Counted from the first letter of the stretch, positions 6,132 through 14,174 are shown. The stretch is DNA of 17,742 bases from Thermoplasmata archaeon (GCA_021799315.1 JAJZAR010000019.1:1-17742), one strand, 5' to 3'. The notes: generated from the sequence alone by a model not told the origin. A program made the numbers and translations.

Positions 6132-6569
6132 TTGATTTATCAATTAAATCAAGGTGCGGAAAATATCGAATCGAATACACATTTCTAGATCAGAAACCGT
6201 GAATGTATCACGTTCTTTTTATATTGAAATGCTTGCGTACATTCCTAAGAATAAGGAGCCAGAATTAGCGAGAAGGAGAAGATCATTAACCCCTCCTTTT
6301 CGGAAGAGAATTTTCCACTCAAAATGGTTAAAATTTCTGAGCGTATGAACCTGCATTTGTTCCCTTTCTTCAATATATGCCCTCAACTCCTGTGGCTTAT
6401 AGTTTAATAGTTGTCTCAAAACAACCGCTGCACACATCAATACCTTCTGTCGGTTTATGAAACATCAGATGATCTGATATTCTAAATTGTGTACCGACTT
6501 ATGAGTTCGCTTCCAGCCTTCAGAGGCTGTCATATTACTGTACTGTTACCAGATGCATAATTTATGTAT
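6132..6569 (-). mobile_element. Decayed IS200-type element (tnpA remnant with possible end hairpins)
   Basis: This covers the 5923-6656 stretch, which otherwise holds no supported gene. On the minus strand the order is: a near-palindrome ATGCATA/TATGTAT (6553-6569) as a possible left-end hairpin, the tnpA pseudogene (6533-6210), and a perfect 8-bp inverted repeat TTGATTTA/TAAATCAA with a 5-base loop (6132-6152) as a possible right-end hairpin. IS200-group elements have subterminal hairpins at both ends and no terminal inverted repeats, so the arrangement fits, but the outer limits are inferred. Shorter inverted repeats inside it (6464-6478 and 6514-6529) lie in tnpA codons and are probably incidental. 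Confidence 0.45.
6210..6533 (-). pseudogene. tnpA: tnpA remnant, Y1 (HUH) transposase of the IS200/IS605 family
   Basis: Reading the minus strand from the ATG at 6533 gives an N-terminus ending HNLEYQII, then a TGA stop, then CFINRQKVL in the same frame. This lines up with the family segment HNLEYHIIWCPKYRRKVL, with TGG (Trp) changed to TGA. The frame continues with LRQLLNYKPQEL and IEEREQM, matching the helix before the HUH motif. The expected DHVH is reduced to VH, apparently by a short deletion. Further on, the family's LW.PSYF region is only recoverable by switching frames (for example FWLLILRNV near 6260-6225). The gene therefore has a stop, a damaged catalytic HUH motif and frameshifts, and cannot make an active transposase. 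The call rests on my recollection of family consensus, not a search. Confidence 0.65.
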
Positions 6570-6656
6570 TAACCCTACAATTGAACCATTAGCCCTTCAG
6601 CCGTGATAACGTAAGAAACCATAAAATACGGGAATGAACTCATTGATTTGAATTTG

Positions 6657-7598
6657 ATGATTGTAGGGGCAATTTTAGCTGGAGGTTATGGAAAAAGACT
6701 CAAGCCTATTACTGATGAAATTCCTAAGGTTCTTGTAGAAATAAAACAGAATTTTACCATTATGGATAGACAGATACTGGATTTTAAATATATGGGAATT
6801 AAAGATATTTATATTCTGTCAGGTCACTTAGGTGACAAGATTGAGGAAAGATATGGTGAAAGGCATATGGGTATGGACTTTCACTATCTTAGGGAAAGTA
6901 AACCCATGGGTACACTGTATTCCATAAGGAATCTCCTTGAACAGTTAGATGATCAAGATGTAATACTAAGAAACGGAGATACGATTACAGACATAAATTT
7001 CAAGCATTTCAAGGATTTTTCCGCCAATTCTGAATTCGGAATGGTCATGCTTGTAACACGAATGAAGAGTCCATATGGTATTGTAGAAACCAACGGTGAT
7101 ATGGTTGTTTCCTTTACAGAAAAACCTGTGCTTGATCATTACATCAATTCAGGTTTGTATTATATAAAAAATTCAATGAAGGAGACGTTTTTTGAGGAAT
7201 ATAATGGTAAGGATGTTGAGATTACCGCGTTCCCTGAAATTTCTAAAAAGAGGCTTCTTGGAGCATATAAGGAAGATGCCCTCTGGATCGGAGTGGACAG
7301 CGAGAAAGAGCTGGAACAGGCCAGAAAGGAATATGTTGGCAGAGAGGATACTGAATACGGATACAAAAAAGATATATACGGAAATGAAAAAATCCATATC
7401 AAGGAATATCTTGTAAAAGATGGATATGAGGCTTTTCTGGATGGTGGATGCGGTCACATAATCAGATTCCTTTCCGGAAACGGCCTTTTGGAAGGTACCA
7501 AAAGGGATGCATACTCCCCGGGAAGCGTGTTCAAGATAGAGAGCGATATGACTGTCAGACCAAATATGACCACACGTTTGGAAGTTATATCAGATTAA
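6657..7598 (+). CDS. Sugar-1-phosphate nucleotidyltransferase with a cupin-like C-terminal extension
   Basis: 313 residues from the ATG at 6657. It belongs to the NTP-transferase family, which joins a sugar-1-phosphate and an NTP to give an NDP-sugar and pyrophosphate. The signature AILAGGYGKRLKPITDEIPKV starts near residue 5. The metal-binding Asp lies in RNGDTIT (about 105-111), FTEKP follows at about 153-157 and INSGLYYI at about 163-170. The nucleotidyltransferase domain fills about 225 residues. The remaining 85 (EYLVKDGYEAFLDGG...RFLSG.G...PGSVFKI) look like a short cupin-type beta barrel and not the usual left-handed helix. The sugar cannot be read from the sequence; mannose-1-phosphate guanylyltransferase or glucose-1-phosphate thymidylyltransferase activity is possible. 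A TTG at 6648 is an alternative start. The stop overlaps the convergent GNAT gene by nine bases. Confidence 0.82.
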   Translation: MIVGAILAGGYGKRLKPITDEIPKVLVEIKQNFTIMDRQILDFKYMGIKDIYILSGHLGDKIEERYGERHMGMDFHYLRESKPMGTLYSIRNLLEQLDDQDVILRNGDTITDINFKHFKDFSANSEFGMVMLVTRMKSPYGIVETNGDMVVSFTEKPVLDHYINSGLYYIKNSMKETFFEEYNGKDVEITAFPEISKKRLLGAYKEDALWIGVDSEKELEQARKEYVGREDTEYGYKKDIYGNEKIHIKEYLVKDGYEAFLDGGCGHIIRFLSGNGLLEGTKRDAYSPGSVFKIESDMTVRPNMTTRLEVISD

Positions 7599-8129
7599 TT
7601 GCTTCCACATCACATATGCATCTGAGCCATCGCTGTAGTAGTTTCTTAGAATAGAGGTTACAATGAAACCGTGCCTCTGATAAAACTCGATCCCCCTTTT
7701 ATTGTCAATTCTCACTTCAAGCCTTACAGTTATAATGCCATAGTTTCTGCATGTCTGGACAAAATTTTCTATGAGTTCACTGCCAATTCCAAGGCTTCTG
7801 TACTTTTCTGTTGTGGCAAGCATGAGTATTCTGGCCTCACTCTGTGTGACTCTCTTTCCTGCCAGAAATCCCAGTATATCTGATTCCGTGGAATACACCA
7901 TAAAACCATCCGGCCATGCGCCATAAATCTCGTGCATGAGTTCCTTTGAGTACCGTTCGGAAAGAGACCTCTGCGATATATCCATGGCTGTCCTTATTTC
8001 GGTAGGATCTATCTTCCTCACAGAATGGTACTTCAGTTCTTCCTTCAACATTTCTTTTGTGGCTATTCTGTCATCATTTAATAGTTTTTTATTGGAATGC
8101 CTTCGTGAAAATATACCCATATTGCTCAT
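7590..8129 (-). CDS. GNAT N-acetyltransferase, RimI/Ard1-like
   Basis: 179 residues. Transfers acetyl from acetyl-CoA to an amine; close archaeal relatives acetylate protein N-termini. The acetyl-CoA loop RSLGIG (111-116) fits the family motif (Q/R)xxGx(G/A) and follows the beta-4 strand ILMLATTEKY. The RimI-like ending LEVRIDNKRGIEFYQRHGF (137-155) is well preserved. About 35 N-terminal residues (SRRHSNKKLLNDDR...) lie outside the domain and are rich in charge. The ATG overlaps the stop of the upstream MBL-fold gene by four bases (ATGA, 8126-8129), so the two are co-transcribed and probably translationally coupled. The substrate cannot be deduced. The 3' end overlaps the nucleotidyltransferase gene on the other strand. 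Confidence 0.86.
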   Translation of the reverse strand: MSNMGIFSRRHSNKKLLNDDRIATKEMLKEELKYHSVRKIDPTEIRTAMDISQRSLSERYSKELMHEIYGAWPDGFMVYSTESDILGFLAGKRVTQSEARILMLATTEKYRSLGIGSELIENFVQTCRNYGIITVRLEVRIDNKRGIEFYQRHGFIVTSILRNYYSDGSDAYVMWKQLI

Positions 8130-8740
8130 TGGCCTGCAGTATATGATTCACCATGACCTGCATAGATCATGGTTCCTCTCATCTTCTTAATGGATTCCAG
8201 AGATTTCATTGCCCTGTTATAATCCAGTGTGAACCCTTTGTTTATGCTCATTATGCCCTTGCTAAGGATCGCAGAGTCACCTACGAACATAGCATTCAGT
8301 GATGGAAAATAATATGAACGACTATCCGGTGTATGCCCCGGGGTTGGAATAACCTGAACATTTTCATCTTCCATTGCTGAAATAGGCATAATACCTTCGA
8401 CGGGAGTGGTTTTTACCATTCGAGAGATGAACTTCGATCTGAAACTCCCGGCCGGGACCATATGCGCTCTACCTCTTACAACTTCAATTTCTCCATCCGG
8501 CACATATATGCTGGGATTGAATGCGTCCTTAATTAATGACAGCCCTCCAATATGATCTGGATGATAATGGGTTATGAGAACCGTTTCCGGCTTTGCATTC
8601 AAACCCTTATAATACTCAACGATTTTACGCCCGCTCCCTTTCATTCCCGCGTCTATCAAGTATCTTTTGCGATCTATGGAAATGTCATAGCAGTGTGCCA
8701 TTGTGCCAGGAATTAAATTTATTGCACCAACCTGAACCAT
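8126..8740 (-). CDS. Metallo-beta-lactamase fold hydrolase
   Basis: 204 residues. A two-metal hydrolase with the complete ligand set: HYHPDH (H58, H60, D62, H63), H136 in PTPGHTPDS, D155 in FVGDSAI and H196 in YAGHGE. The layout is that of the compact glyoxalase II/YcbL-like group, with no extra oxidoreductase or beta-CASP domain. The substrate is unknown; a thioester such as S-lactoyl-thiol is one possibility. It is the first gene of a two-gene operon with the GNAT gene. A TATA-like box about 24 bases before the ATG at 8740 indicates a leaderless start. Confidence 0.88.
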   Translation of the reverse strand: MVQVGAINLIPGTMAHCYDISIDRKRYLIDAGMKGSGRKIVEYYKGLNAKPETVLITHYHPDHIGGLSLIKDAFNPSIYVPDGEIEVVRGRAHMVPAGSFRSKFISRMVKTTPVEGIMPISAMEDENVQVIPTPGHTPDSRSYYFPSLNAMFVGDSAILSKGIMSINKGFTLDYNRAMKSLESIKKMRGTMIYAGHGESYTAGQ

Positions 8741-8759
8741 GATAAACCAATGCTAAGGT

Positions 8760-8768
8760 TTTAATAAA
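8760..8768 (-). promoter_or_regulatory. Probable TATA box of the MBL-GNAT operon
   Basis: Minus strand TTTATTAAA, centred 24 bases before the ATG at 8740, in the 40-base gap downstream of the XPD gene. It separates this operon from the TPR-XPD operon. Confidence 0.5.
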
Positions 8769-8780
8769 TTTTTGTTTACA

Positions 8781-10670
8781 TCATTTTACAATTTTTTCCA
8801 GAAAATTGTGTATGTCCTTGGAGATATCTTCCGACAATGTGGCCCTTACATGTGGAATCAGCATTTCTGCTCTTGAATCCATAATAACCGCAATGCCCCT
8901 ATCTTCCTGGCTTCTTATGACCCGGCCAATGGCTTGCCTTACCTTTGTGATCGCAGGTCCAAGGAAAGCGTATTCCCATCCTGCTCCAAAATGCATATCA
9001 TAGTATGCTGACAGGGCTTTCTGCTTCAAAGTGGGCTTTGGGAAGGGTATACCGCACAAAATGACCATTTCAAGAAGGTGACCTGGCAGATTTACACCTT
9101 CAGACACTCTTCCTCCCATCACGGCAAACATCACATTGGTATCTCCCTTAAAGGCATCCAACATACGATTCAATTCGATCTGATTGATCCCCTGATACTC
9201 TGAGATGTGGTTAAACTCTGGCATAATATTTTCAATCCTTCTGAGAGTATTGAAAGACGGAAAAAACACTATGGTCTTGAGTCTGTTTTCTTCTGTAATC
9301 CGCTTAATTTCCTCACCATATAGTGCAATCATATGGGCATCAAGTTCAGTGTATTTTGTTGTAAATTTTTTTGAATATATTGTCAATAAATTTTCAGGAG
9401 GAAACACATTCTCTATGACTTTGAATGAGTAGCTTGAAATACCAGTTATATTGGTGTACAGTTCAATAGGTGAAATTGTGGCCGAAAGATGAATGGACTG
9501 AGACTGCAGCATTGGCTCCAGCATGATGGATGGATCAAGGCAGTATGCCTCAATTAGAAGGTCCTTGTCTCTTGAAACTGTGCAGATATATTGATTATCT
9601 TCACCCATTCGCATAAATTTAAGTTTCTCAGCAAGGGACTTTGCGTGCGAAAGAGGTACTCTCCCTTTCTGCTCCAATCTCTCCTCCACACCTAACCCAA
9701 GTGTCATAAGAGAATCCAGAAGATACTCCACATCCTCAGGATTCCGTCTCAGGTACATCACAAGATTGTCGAATATCTCCCTGAACATAATCCTCTTTTC
9801 TTCTCTTCCATCTGTGAGAACTCTACCTGATTCTATTATGGCTTCCCGTATACCCTCAGTAAAATCTGAAGAGTGTATTCCGGGCAACAATTCCGGGTCT
9901 CCTTCATTAATGACTTCCTTTTCAGATAGATCAACCATATGCATTGTGATCTTCATGGAATTAGATTCTCTGGCTATCTCTGGAAGGTTATGTGCCTCGT
10001 CTATGACAAGCAATATATTCTCCCTTGATGACCGCCAATTATAAATTGTCGTTAGAGCCATATTGCTGTTCACAAAATACGCGTACGGCATTACAACAAG
10101 ATCTGCATCCCTCATTGCGTATTTCAGAGATTCATAGGGGCATATGGTCTTTGAACTCAGGGATGTAAATAGATCCTTTGGGTTGAACAGGGAGTTCAAT
10201 ACCATATCTTTTGTCTCTTCTGATTTTATGCCATCGTTATAATACCTGCATCCGCCCTCTTTCTTTTCCCTTGAACGCTTTTTCCGTGCAGAACACATTT
10301 TAGAGAGCGATTCCGGGGAAAATTCTGCCTCTCCTTCCATCTCCATGTAAAGAGGGCATAGATTAATCCGCCCCTGCATCGCCATTGCTTTGAAATTCAT
10401 GGTTTTAGACAGTATGCGCAGTTCCCTGAGCACCTGATCCTGTTGAGAATTTGTTCGTGAAAGATAGAGAACCTTTTTACCATGGCTTTTCGCATATGTG
10501 ATGGCAGATATGATCGCCACTATGGTTTTCCCTGAACCGGTTGGCATTTCAACAATGGGAACTCTGTTATCCTCAAGGGATGTCGTGATAAAATTCACAG
10601 CATCAAGCTGATAATCCCTAAGTTTTATTGACCCGTAGCTCCCGTCAGACAGATTGGATCCGCCGCTCAA
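8781..10670 (-). CDS. xpd: XPD/Rad3-family iron-sulfur DNA helicase
   Basis: 629 residues; archaeal XPD proteins are about 550-650. It is a 5'-to-3' superfamily 2 helicase, linked in eukaryotes to TFIIH and nucleotide excision repair. Motifs seen: Walker A MPTGSGKT (42-49), four cysteines C105, C126, C141 and C177 spaced as the 4Fe-4S cluster ligands, DEAH in VIDEAHNL (224-227), motif III HLSATIS (394-400), motif V region GRVSEGVNLPG (520-530) and motif VI QAIGRVIRS (579-587). All are intact. The ATG overlaps the stop of the TPR gene by four bases (10667-10670), so expression is coupled to it. T. acidophilum XPD is a structurally studied member of this family. The N-terminal GGSNLSDGSYGS stretch is probably disordered. 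Confidence 0.95.
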   Translation of the reverse strand: MSGGSNLSDGSYGSIKLRDYQLDAVNFITTSLEDNRVPIVEMPTGSGKTIVAIISAITYAKSHGKKVLYLSRTNSQQDQVLRELRILSKTMNFKAMAMQGRINLCPLYMEMEGEAEFSPESLSKMCSARKKRSREKKEGGCRYYNDGIKSEETKDMVLNSLFNPKDLFTSLSSKTICPYESLKYAMRDADLVVMPYAYFVNSNMALTTIYNWRSSRENILLVIDEAHNLPEIARESNSMKITMHMVDLSEKEVINEGDPELLPGIHSSDFTEGIREAIIESGRVLTDGREEKRIMFREIFDNLVMYLRRNPEDVEYLLDSLMTLGLGVEERLEQKGRVPLSHAKSLAEKLKFMRMGEDNQYICTVSRDKDLLIEAYCLDPSIMLEPMLQSQSIHLSATISPIELYTNITGISSYSFKVIENVFPPENLLTIYSKKFTTKYTELDAHMIALYGEEIKRITEENRLKTIVFFPSFNTLRRIENIMPEFNHISEYQGINQIELNRMLDAFKGDTNVMFAVMGGRVSEGVNLPGHLLEMVILCGIPFPKPTLKQKALSAYYDMHFGAGWEYAFLGPAITKVRQAIGRVIRSQEDRGIAVIMDSRAEMLIPHVRATLSEDISKDIHNFLEKIVK

Positions 10671-11365
10671 TTTATGTGCCGCTTCCTTACTTCAATCTCC
10701 TCTTGATCCACACTGTATCTGGAAGCTTCTTCGAGACACTTCAGTGCTTCCTCCTTTCTACCCAGTTCCACAAGAGTATCCGCCTTGAGCAGATAGTATG
10801 ACCCATTATCTGGTGAGAGAGATAGGGCAGAATCTATATCCTTCAATGCCTGTTCAAATCTACCCATTTCCATAAGCACCTGATACCTTTTGTAAACGAA
10901 TATCTGATCCATTCCATTAAGTCTCACTGCTTCAGAATAATCCTTCAGCGCCTCTTCCTTCTTTCCCATCTTGAAGAGCGTATTTCCCCGATTGTAGTAA
11001 AAATCAGGAATATCCTTCTCTATCTCAATAGCTTTGTTAAAGGATTCAAGAGCTTCCTTCAGCTTCCCGGAATCCTCCAGGGCTGATCCCATTGCATTGT
11101 AATAATCTGAATTATTATCAATGATACCTATCGACTTTTCATAATCAGAAACAGCCTGATCATACATTCTCATGGAATAATACGCAAGACCTCTGTTAAA
11201 GTAGTAATCCGGGTCATTGGGCAGAGTTTTTATTGCCTTTGTAAACTCCTTAATGGCATCAGGATATTTTTTAAGATTGAAAAAGGCAATTCCTCTCTCG
11301 TTGTAATCTTCAGCTATTTCATCTCTATTTCTCAGTTCATCGGTTTCATCTATTTCGTCCGGCAC
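10667..11365 (-). CDS. TPR-repeat protein in operon with XPD
   Basis: 232 residues made almost wholly of tetratricopeptide repeats. About six 34-residue units run through residues 19-52, 53-86, 87-120, 121-154, 155-188 and 189-222, with the usual small and aromatic pattern (for example YNRGNTLFKMGKKEEALKDY). There is no signal peptide, membrane segment or enzymatic domain, so it is a cytosolic protein-binding scaffold. The acidic N-terminus (PDEIDETDELRNRDE) is outside the repeats. The start is GTG at 11365, placed about 22-24 bases after a TATA-like box, which indicates a leaderless transcript. It is the first gene of the TPR-XPD pair and overlaps it, which suggests, but does not show, that the protein works with the helicase. 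Confidence 0.88.
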   Translation of the reverse strand: MPDEIDETDELRNRDEIAEDYNERGIAFFNLKKYPDAIKEFTKAIKTLPNDPDYYFNRGLAYYSMRMYDQAVSDYEKSIGIIDNNSDYYNAMGSALEDSGKLKEALESFNKAIEIEKDIPDFYYNRGNTLFKMGKKEEALKDYSEAVRLNGMDQIFVYKRYQVLMEMGRFEQALKDIDSALSLSPDNGSYYLLKADTLVELGRKEEALKCLEEASRYSVDQEEIEVRKRHIN

Positions 11366-11382
11366 AGGGTAGAAATTCAGAT

Positions 11383-11392
11383 TAATACTTTA
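11383..11392 (-). promoter_or_regulatory. Probable TATA box of the TPR-XPD operon
   Basis: Minus strand TAAAGTATTA, centred about 22 bases before the GTG start. The tricorn promoter has the closely similar ATTAAAGTA. Confidence 0.45.
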
Positions 11393-11425
11393 ACCTGATC
11401 CTTTTTTTAGGTTATCATAGTCTGT

Positions 11426-11431
11426 AAAAAA
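11426..11431 (-). terminator. T-run terminator downstream of rnhB
   Basis: Six T residues on the minus strand about 70 bases after the rnhB stop, in the gap before the TPR promoter. No hairpin is evident. Confidence 0.3.
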
Positions 11432-11499
11432 TCGTGACATCATACTTAAAATATACAACTGGAGATATCTATCCACCACTCAGGATATGACTGCCCGCA

Positions 11500-12129
11500 T
11501 CAAAATTTCATCTGCTTGCCTGACGAGAATATTCTTTTATAGGTTATCCATGAAGTTCTGGCAATGGATGTTATATCTATTTGTCTTTCCTTGCACCTGT
11601 GCAGGAAAGCTACAGTCTTGGGATCCGAAGGGTATCCACTTCCAATTTGACCAAATTTATCCTCTATTTTTCTTACTTCCTCATCTCTTATAACTTTGGC
11701 AATTATGGATGCCGCTGAGACCGTAGGGAACAGAGTATCGCCTTTGTGCCTGCATATAACTGTTTTACCTGTTTTTTCACTCAGCTTCAAAGATAATCTA
11801 TCTTCATTCACATCGAAAGCATCCACATATACCCTATATGTTTTCACACCGGCCACAAGAGATATGGCACAATCTTCCTCTATGACATTCAGCGTTCTGT
11901 ATTGCATCTCACGGTTAAGTTCCGATGCGGTTATGATCTTGTAGTTAACATATGTAGCTTCAGACTTTATTTTATTATACAGCCTTTCCCTTGATGATGG
12001 AGACAGGAGCTTTGAATCCTTAACGCCAAGAGATGACATTGCCTCATCTGTTGACTCAACTATGGCCATAACCATGGGTCCTATAACCGGTCCCCTGCCT
12101 GCCTCATCCAATCCCGCATTTATACTCAC
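11500..12129 (-). CDS. rnhB: Ribonuclease HII
   Basis: 209 residues from the GTG at 12129. It cuts the RNA strand of RNA-DNA hybrids and removes single ribonucleotides from DNA. Catalytic residues (this numbering) are D8 and E9 in GLDEAGRGPVIGP, D103 in YVDAFD, and D149 in SAASIIAKVIRDEE. The GSGYPSDP motif of type 2 enzymes is present. The frame is open to a TTG at 12165, but GTG 12129 fits better: TATTAATATA lies 26-27 bases before it, so the transcript would start on the GTG, and D8/E9 then fall at the position usual for archaeal RNase HII. It is divergent from the prenyl synthase gene with about 110 bases between starts. Confidence 0.92.
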   Translation of the reverse strand: MSINAGLDEAGRGPVIGPMVMAIVESTDEAMSSLGVKDSKLLSPSSRERLYNKIKSEATYVNYKIITASELNREMQYRTLNVIEEDCAISLVAGVKTYRVYVDAFDVNEDRLSLKLSEKTGKTVICRHKGDTLFPTVSAASIIAKVIRDEEVRKIEDKFGQIGSGYPSDPKTVAFLHRCKERQIDITSIARTSWITYKRIFSSGKQMKF

Positions 12130-12150
12130 AGGACAGAAATTTGAAGGTAG

Positions 12151-12160
12151 TATATTAATA
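12151..12160 (-). promoter_or_regulatory. Probable TATA box of rnhB
   Basis: Minus strand TATTAATATA, centred 26-27 bases before the GTG at 12129, the textbook archaeal distance. This decides the start of rnhB in favour of the GTG. Confidence 0.55.
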
Positions 12161-12237
12161 TCCAATCACCTGAAGGCTGCCATAATTGAAAATTCTGGAA
12201 ATGTATGCATTTTTATTCCAATAAGAAATTAGGTCAT

Positions 12238-13305
12238 ATGGCAGATTCGGATGGCCAGGAAACATTTTTCGCCTATATGGAAAATGAAAGAAAAAAGATT
12301 AACGATGCCCTTGAAAGATATTTTAATAAAGTATCAAAGCAGGTTAATGACCAACATATGGGAAAAATTGTGGCTGAGCTCAGAGATTACACACTTTCGG
12401 GTGGAAAGAGAGTGAGACCCATACTTATTGTGGCGGCTTACAGAATGTTCGGTGGTACTGGAGATGAAATATATGATGCTGCCATAAGCATAGAATTATC
12501 ACAGTCTTTCTTTCTCATACACGATGATATAATGGATCGAAGCGACCTGCGGCGGGGGAAAAAGAGTTTTCACAGGAGAGTTGAGGATATAATTGGTAAT
12601 GTGAAAGACAGGGAACATATGGCGGAAGCTCTAGCCATAGTTGCGGGTGATCTGGCTGTCGATTATACCTTCGAGAGCCTCCTTGAAGCAGATTTTCCCG
12701 CAGATAAGAAACTTATGGCCCTGAAGCAATTGGTAGAAATAATCAAGGTTACAGGTTACGGAGAGGGACTGGATATGTTTTCCAGCTCTGGGATTAAGCT
12801 GACAAAGAATGATCTCATAAGACTTCACCTGCGTAAAACTGCAAAGTATACTCTGGAAGGACCGCTTTTAATGGGAGCCTATCTGGCTGGAAGAACCCAT
12901 GGACTTGAACACCTGAAGTCCTACGGTAATCTTGTGGGCCTCGCCTTCCAGCTCCATGACGATGTCATAGGTCTGTTCGGAACAGAAAAAGAGATTGGGA
13001 AACCCCCAAAGAGCGACGTAAATGAGGGAAAACAGACCCTTTTGATGATCAAAGCCATGGAAAACACTCAAAATGAGATACGATCTTTCATACAGGAAAC
13101 TCTGGAGAAGGGTGATGTCAGTGATGGGGACTTTGAGAAACTGAAGAAAATAGTTGCTGAATCCGGGTCGCTGGACTATTCAAGATTTCTTATAGATTGC
13201 TTTGTTGCTTCAGGAAAGAAATACATTGGTAAAATTGATGGAAATGACGCTGAAAGAAATTTTCTCATATGGTTTGCAGGGTATCTCGTTTCAAGAAAAT
13301 ATTAA
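12238..13305 (+). CDS. Short-chain isoprenyl diphosphate synthase, probably geranylgeranyl diphosphate synthase
   Basis: 355 residues from ATG 12238; an ATG at 12205 would add 11. It adds isopentenyl diphosphate units to allylic diphosphates to make the C20 precursor of archaeal ether lipids. Motifs (this numbering): GGKRVRP (55-61), first Asp-rich motif DDIMD (96-100) followed by RRG, KTAKYT (200-205), and second Asp-rich motif DDVIG (241-245), with the last Asp replaced by Gly. Both positions just before the first motif that set chain length, the fifth and fourth residues upstream, are Phe (F91, F92). An aromatic at the fifth is the archaeal GGPP pattern; aromatics at both are the animal FPP synthase pattern, so the product could be C15, C20 or both. 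The stop overlaps xerA by four bases, tail to tail. Confidence 0.9.
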   Translation: MADSDGQETFFAYMENERKKINDALERYFNKVSKQVNDQHMGKIVAELRDYTLSGGKRVRPILIVAAYRMFGGTGDEIYDAAISIELSQSFFLIHDDIMDRSDLRRGKKSFHRRVEDIIGNVKDREHMAEALAIVAGDLAVDYTFESLLEADFPADKKLMALKQLVEIIKVTGYGEGLDMFSSSGIKLTKNDLIRLHLRKTAKYTLEGPLLMGAYLAGRTHGLEHLKSYGNLVGLAFQLHDDVIGLFGTEKEIGKPPKSDVNEGKQTLLMIKAMENTQNEIRSFIQETLEKGDVSDGDFEKLKKIVAESGSLDYSRFLIDCFVASGKKYIGKIDGNDAERNFLIWFAGYLVSRKY

Positions 13306-14174
13306 TATTTTGGACCATGCTTTCTGAACATTTCCCTCAGGGCATCGTTATCTATGTGCGTATAAATTTCAGTTGTACTTATGCTTGAGTGCCCGAGCAG
13401 CGTCTGTATGAATCGTATATCGCCCCCATTTCTGAGAATATTTGTGGCAAAGGTATGCCTCAATGTGTGAGGCGTAATCTTTCTATGAATGCCAGCTTTC
13501 TGAGCTGAACGTCTAACAATGCGTTCTATTGTGGATGTATCAAAACGACCCCTCTTTCTGCTCACAAAGAAGAAATCGGATATGCACCCCTTCGCGATTG
13601 TCTCATTGTGATATAGTTTCATCCTGTCAATAACATCCACAGGAACAAGAACAATTCGTTCCTTATCCCCTTTACCGCCTCTTATGACCATTGAACATTC
13701 GTCAAAGTTAATGTCATCAGTTTTAAGATTGCACAGTTCACTCACTCTCATCCCACTGTGCAGTAGGAGAGATATGATTGTTGCGCTGGAAATGTTATCA
13801 CTGGAAGATTGCATAATTGCAACCGCTTCTTTTGCCGATAGAAAGTTTGGGACCTTTCTGGATCTTCGAGGTGGAGTAAGATTGGATGGTATGGGTATTT
13901 CCAGAGATTTCAAGGCCGCCTTAACTGCCTGTATGGATACATATTGACTGGCCTTTGAATAGGATTTTTCAGTTGCAAGATAGAATTTGAATTGCTCCAC
14001 ATCCTTTTTGGTGCACTCTTCTGGAGCTTTTTTAATAAATTTTAAAAAATTTCCATAGAGAAAGCAATATTCCTTTATGGTTCTTGGACTTCGTCTCTCT
14101 GAGATCAGACTCTGTCTAAACTTTTCCACATAACTTCCACGCTCCTCCTCGCTGATCACACATGAGAATACCAT
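13302..14174 (-). CDS. xerA: XerA tyrosine recombinase
   Basis: 290 residues, about the size of archaeal XerA. Resolves chromosome dimers at a dif site, acting alone without a second Xer protein. The N-terminal SAM-like core-binding domain spans about 13-95 (SYVEKFRQSLISERRSPRTIKEY). The catalytic domain has all residues: R143 (GMRVSEL), K168 (GGKGDKER), H236 and R239 (HTLRHTF), H262 (LLGHSSI) and the nucleophile Y271 (EIYTHID). The chromosomal setting between housekeeping genes, and the absence of an excisionase or phage genes, favour a host XerA over an integrase. The ATG at 14174 has only a weak TATA-like region upstream. I saw no convincing dif site (11-bp arms with a 6-bp spacer) near the gene. 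Confidence 0.9.
   Translation of the reverse strand: MVFSCVISEEERGSYVEKFRQSLISERRSPRTIKEYCFLYGNFLKFIKKAPEECTKKDVEQFKFYLATEKSYSKASQYVSIQAVKAALKSLEIPIPSNLTPPRRSRKVPNFLSAKEAVAIMQSSSDNISSATIISLLLHSGMRVSELCNLKTDDINFDECSMVIRGGKGDKERIVLVPVDVIDRMKLYHNETIAKGCISDFFFVSRKRGRFDTSTIERIVRRSAQKAGIHRKITPHTLRHTFATNILRNGGDIRFIQTLLGHSSISTTEIYTHIDNDALREMFRKHGPKY

Noticed and set aside
6154..6348. Plus-strand 64-codon open frame
   Set aside because: It runs opposite the tnpA remnant, has no promoter or ribosome site, and its product matches nothing I know.
6464..6529. Two neat inverted repeats, ATCAGAT-G-ATCTGAT (6464-6478) and CAGCCT-TCAG-AGGCTG (6514-6529), first read as operators
   Set aside because: Both lie within codons of the tnpA pseudogene, the first across its TGA, so they are more simply explained as decayed coding sequence.
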